From contig JAVMKO010000022.1 of assembly GCA_032164245.1 (NCBI GenBank), positions 13,825,845 to 13,889,844 on the forward strand: a DNA stretch of 64,000 nucleotides, given 5' to 3'. This document shows positions 63,940 to 64,000 of this stretch, one piece after another. Numbering within the stretch: position 1 is the first letter of the stretch; every line of letters begins with the position of its first letter. The notes below the pieces were generated by a model. The model had not been told where the DNA came from. It did no database searches and was given only the letters and a program-made list of their open reading frames with translations. The position numbers and the translations under genes were made by a program. Source of the DNA: Sternotherus odoratus. Taxonomy: Eukaryota; Chordata; Testudines; Kinosternidae.

Positions 63940-64000
63940 TTGTAGCTAAAGCACAGGAGTCCAATCAAGAGTTCCAATTCTCTTTCTGGATCTGCTACAC
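63940..64000 (+). repeat. MIR-like fragment cut by the window edge
   Basis: 'gtagctaaagcacaggagtc', then 'gttccaattctctttctgg' and 'atctgctacac', follow the MIR consensus start. The rest is beyond the window. Confidence 0.5.

Larger units (their letters stand above)
61629..64000 (-). other. RSBN1 intron 1 (to the window edge)
   Basis: It contains a Harbinger element and MIR-like fragments. No CpG island or exon 1 coding sequence is seen, so RSBN1 exon 1 lies further right. Confidence 0.7.

Noticed and set aside
61629..64000. Search for RSBN1 exon 1
   Set aside because: No GC-rich Pro/Ser-rich coding sequence in the right frame and no CpG island. The GC-richer part is a Harbinger element.

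Overview
This is a stretch of vertebrate nuclear genome. The genes are split by GT-AG introns, and the window carries three neighbouring genes in the order MAGI3 (+), PHTF1 (-), RSBN1 (-). As far as I recall, this is the human 1p13.2 order, with PTPN22 expected next to the right. The interspersed repeats (nested CR1 LINEs ending in the 8-bp TTCTTATG-type tail, CR1-tailed SINE fragments, PIF/Harbinger elements flanked by TTA, hAT elements with TGGTTCTCAA-type ends, and a GTAGCCGTGT...AAGCTTTCGTGGG repeat) are those I associate with turtles. A turtle is the best guess; a crocodilian is less likely. No search was run.

Layout. Positions 1-23381 hold the 3' half of MAGI3: ten coding exons giving 796 residues and the last three PDZ domains, ending in a long final exon. 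Positions 23382-27484 are the convergent gap between the MAGI3 and PHTF1 stop codons and mostly hold 3' UTR sequence. Positions 27485-46138 hold all of PHTF1 on the minus strand. I could place 18 coding exons with matching phases, giving 751 residues. Its promoter lies in a CpG island at about 45.93-47.3 kb. Positions 47.78-49.12 kb hold a GC-rich composite transposon. Positions 49.48-54.34 kb are probably the RSBN1 3' UTR. Positions 54339-61628 hold RSBN1 exons 2-7 on the minus strand, 564 residues. Its first exon is missing and must lie beyond the right edge.

The three genes do not form a pathway. MAGI3 is a membrane-junction scaffold, PHTF1 a multi-pass membrane protein of the ER/Golgi, and RSBN1 a nuclear JmjC-type protein. 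Their linkage is old: the paralogous block PTPN12-RSBN1L-PHTF2-MAGI2 has the same order, so this is one copy of a duplicated ancestral block.

I see no new biological system. The items most worth checking are: a cluster of four small, mutually compensating indels in RSBN1 exon 5, which create a stop next to a C20 tract; a hairpin-forming hAT element in the probable RSBN1 3' UTR; several same-strand G-run/polypurine tracts across RSBN1; a composite GC-rich transposon behind the PHTF1 promoter; and a CR1 inserted in opposite orientation inside another CR1.
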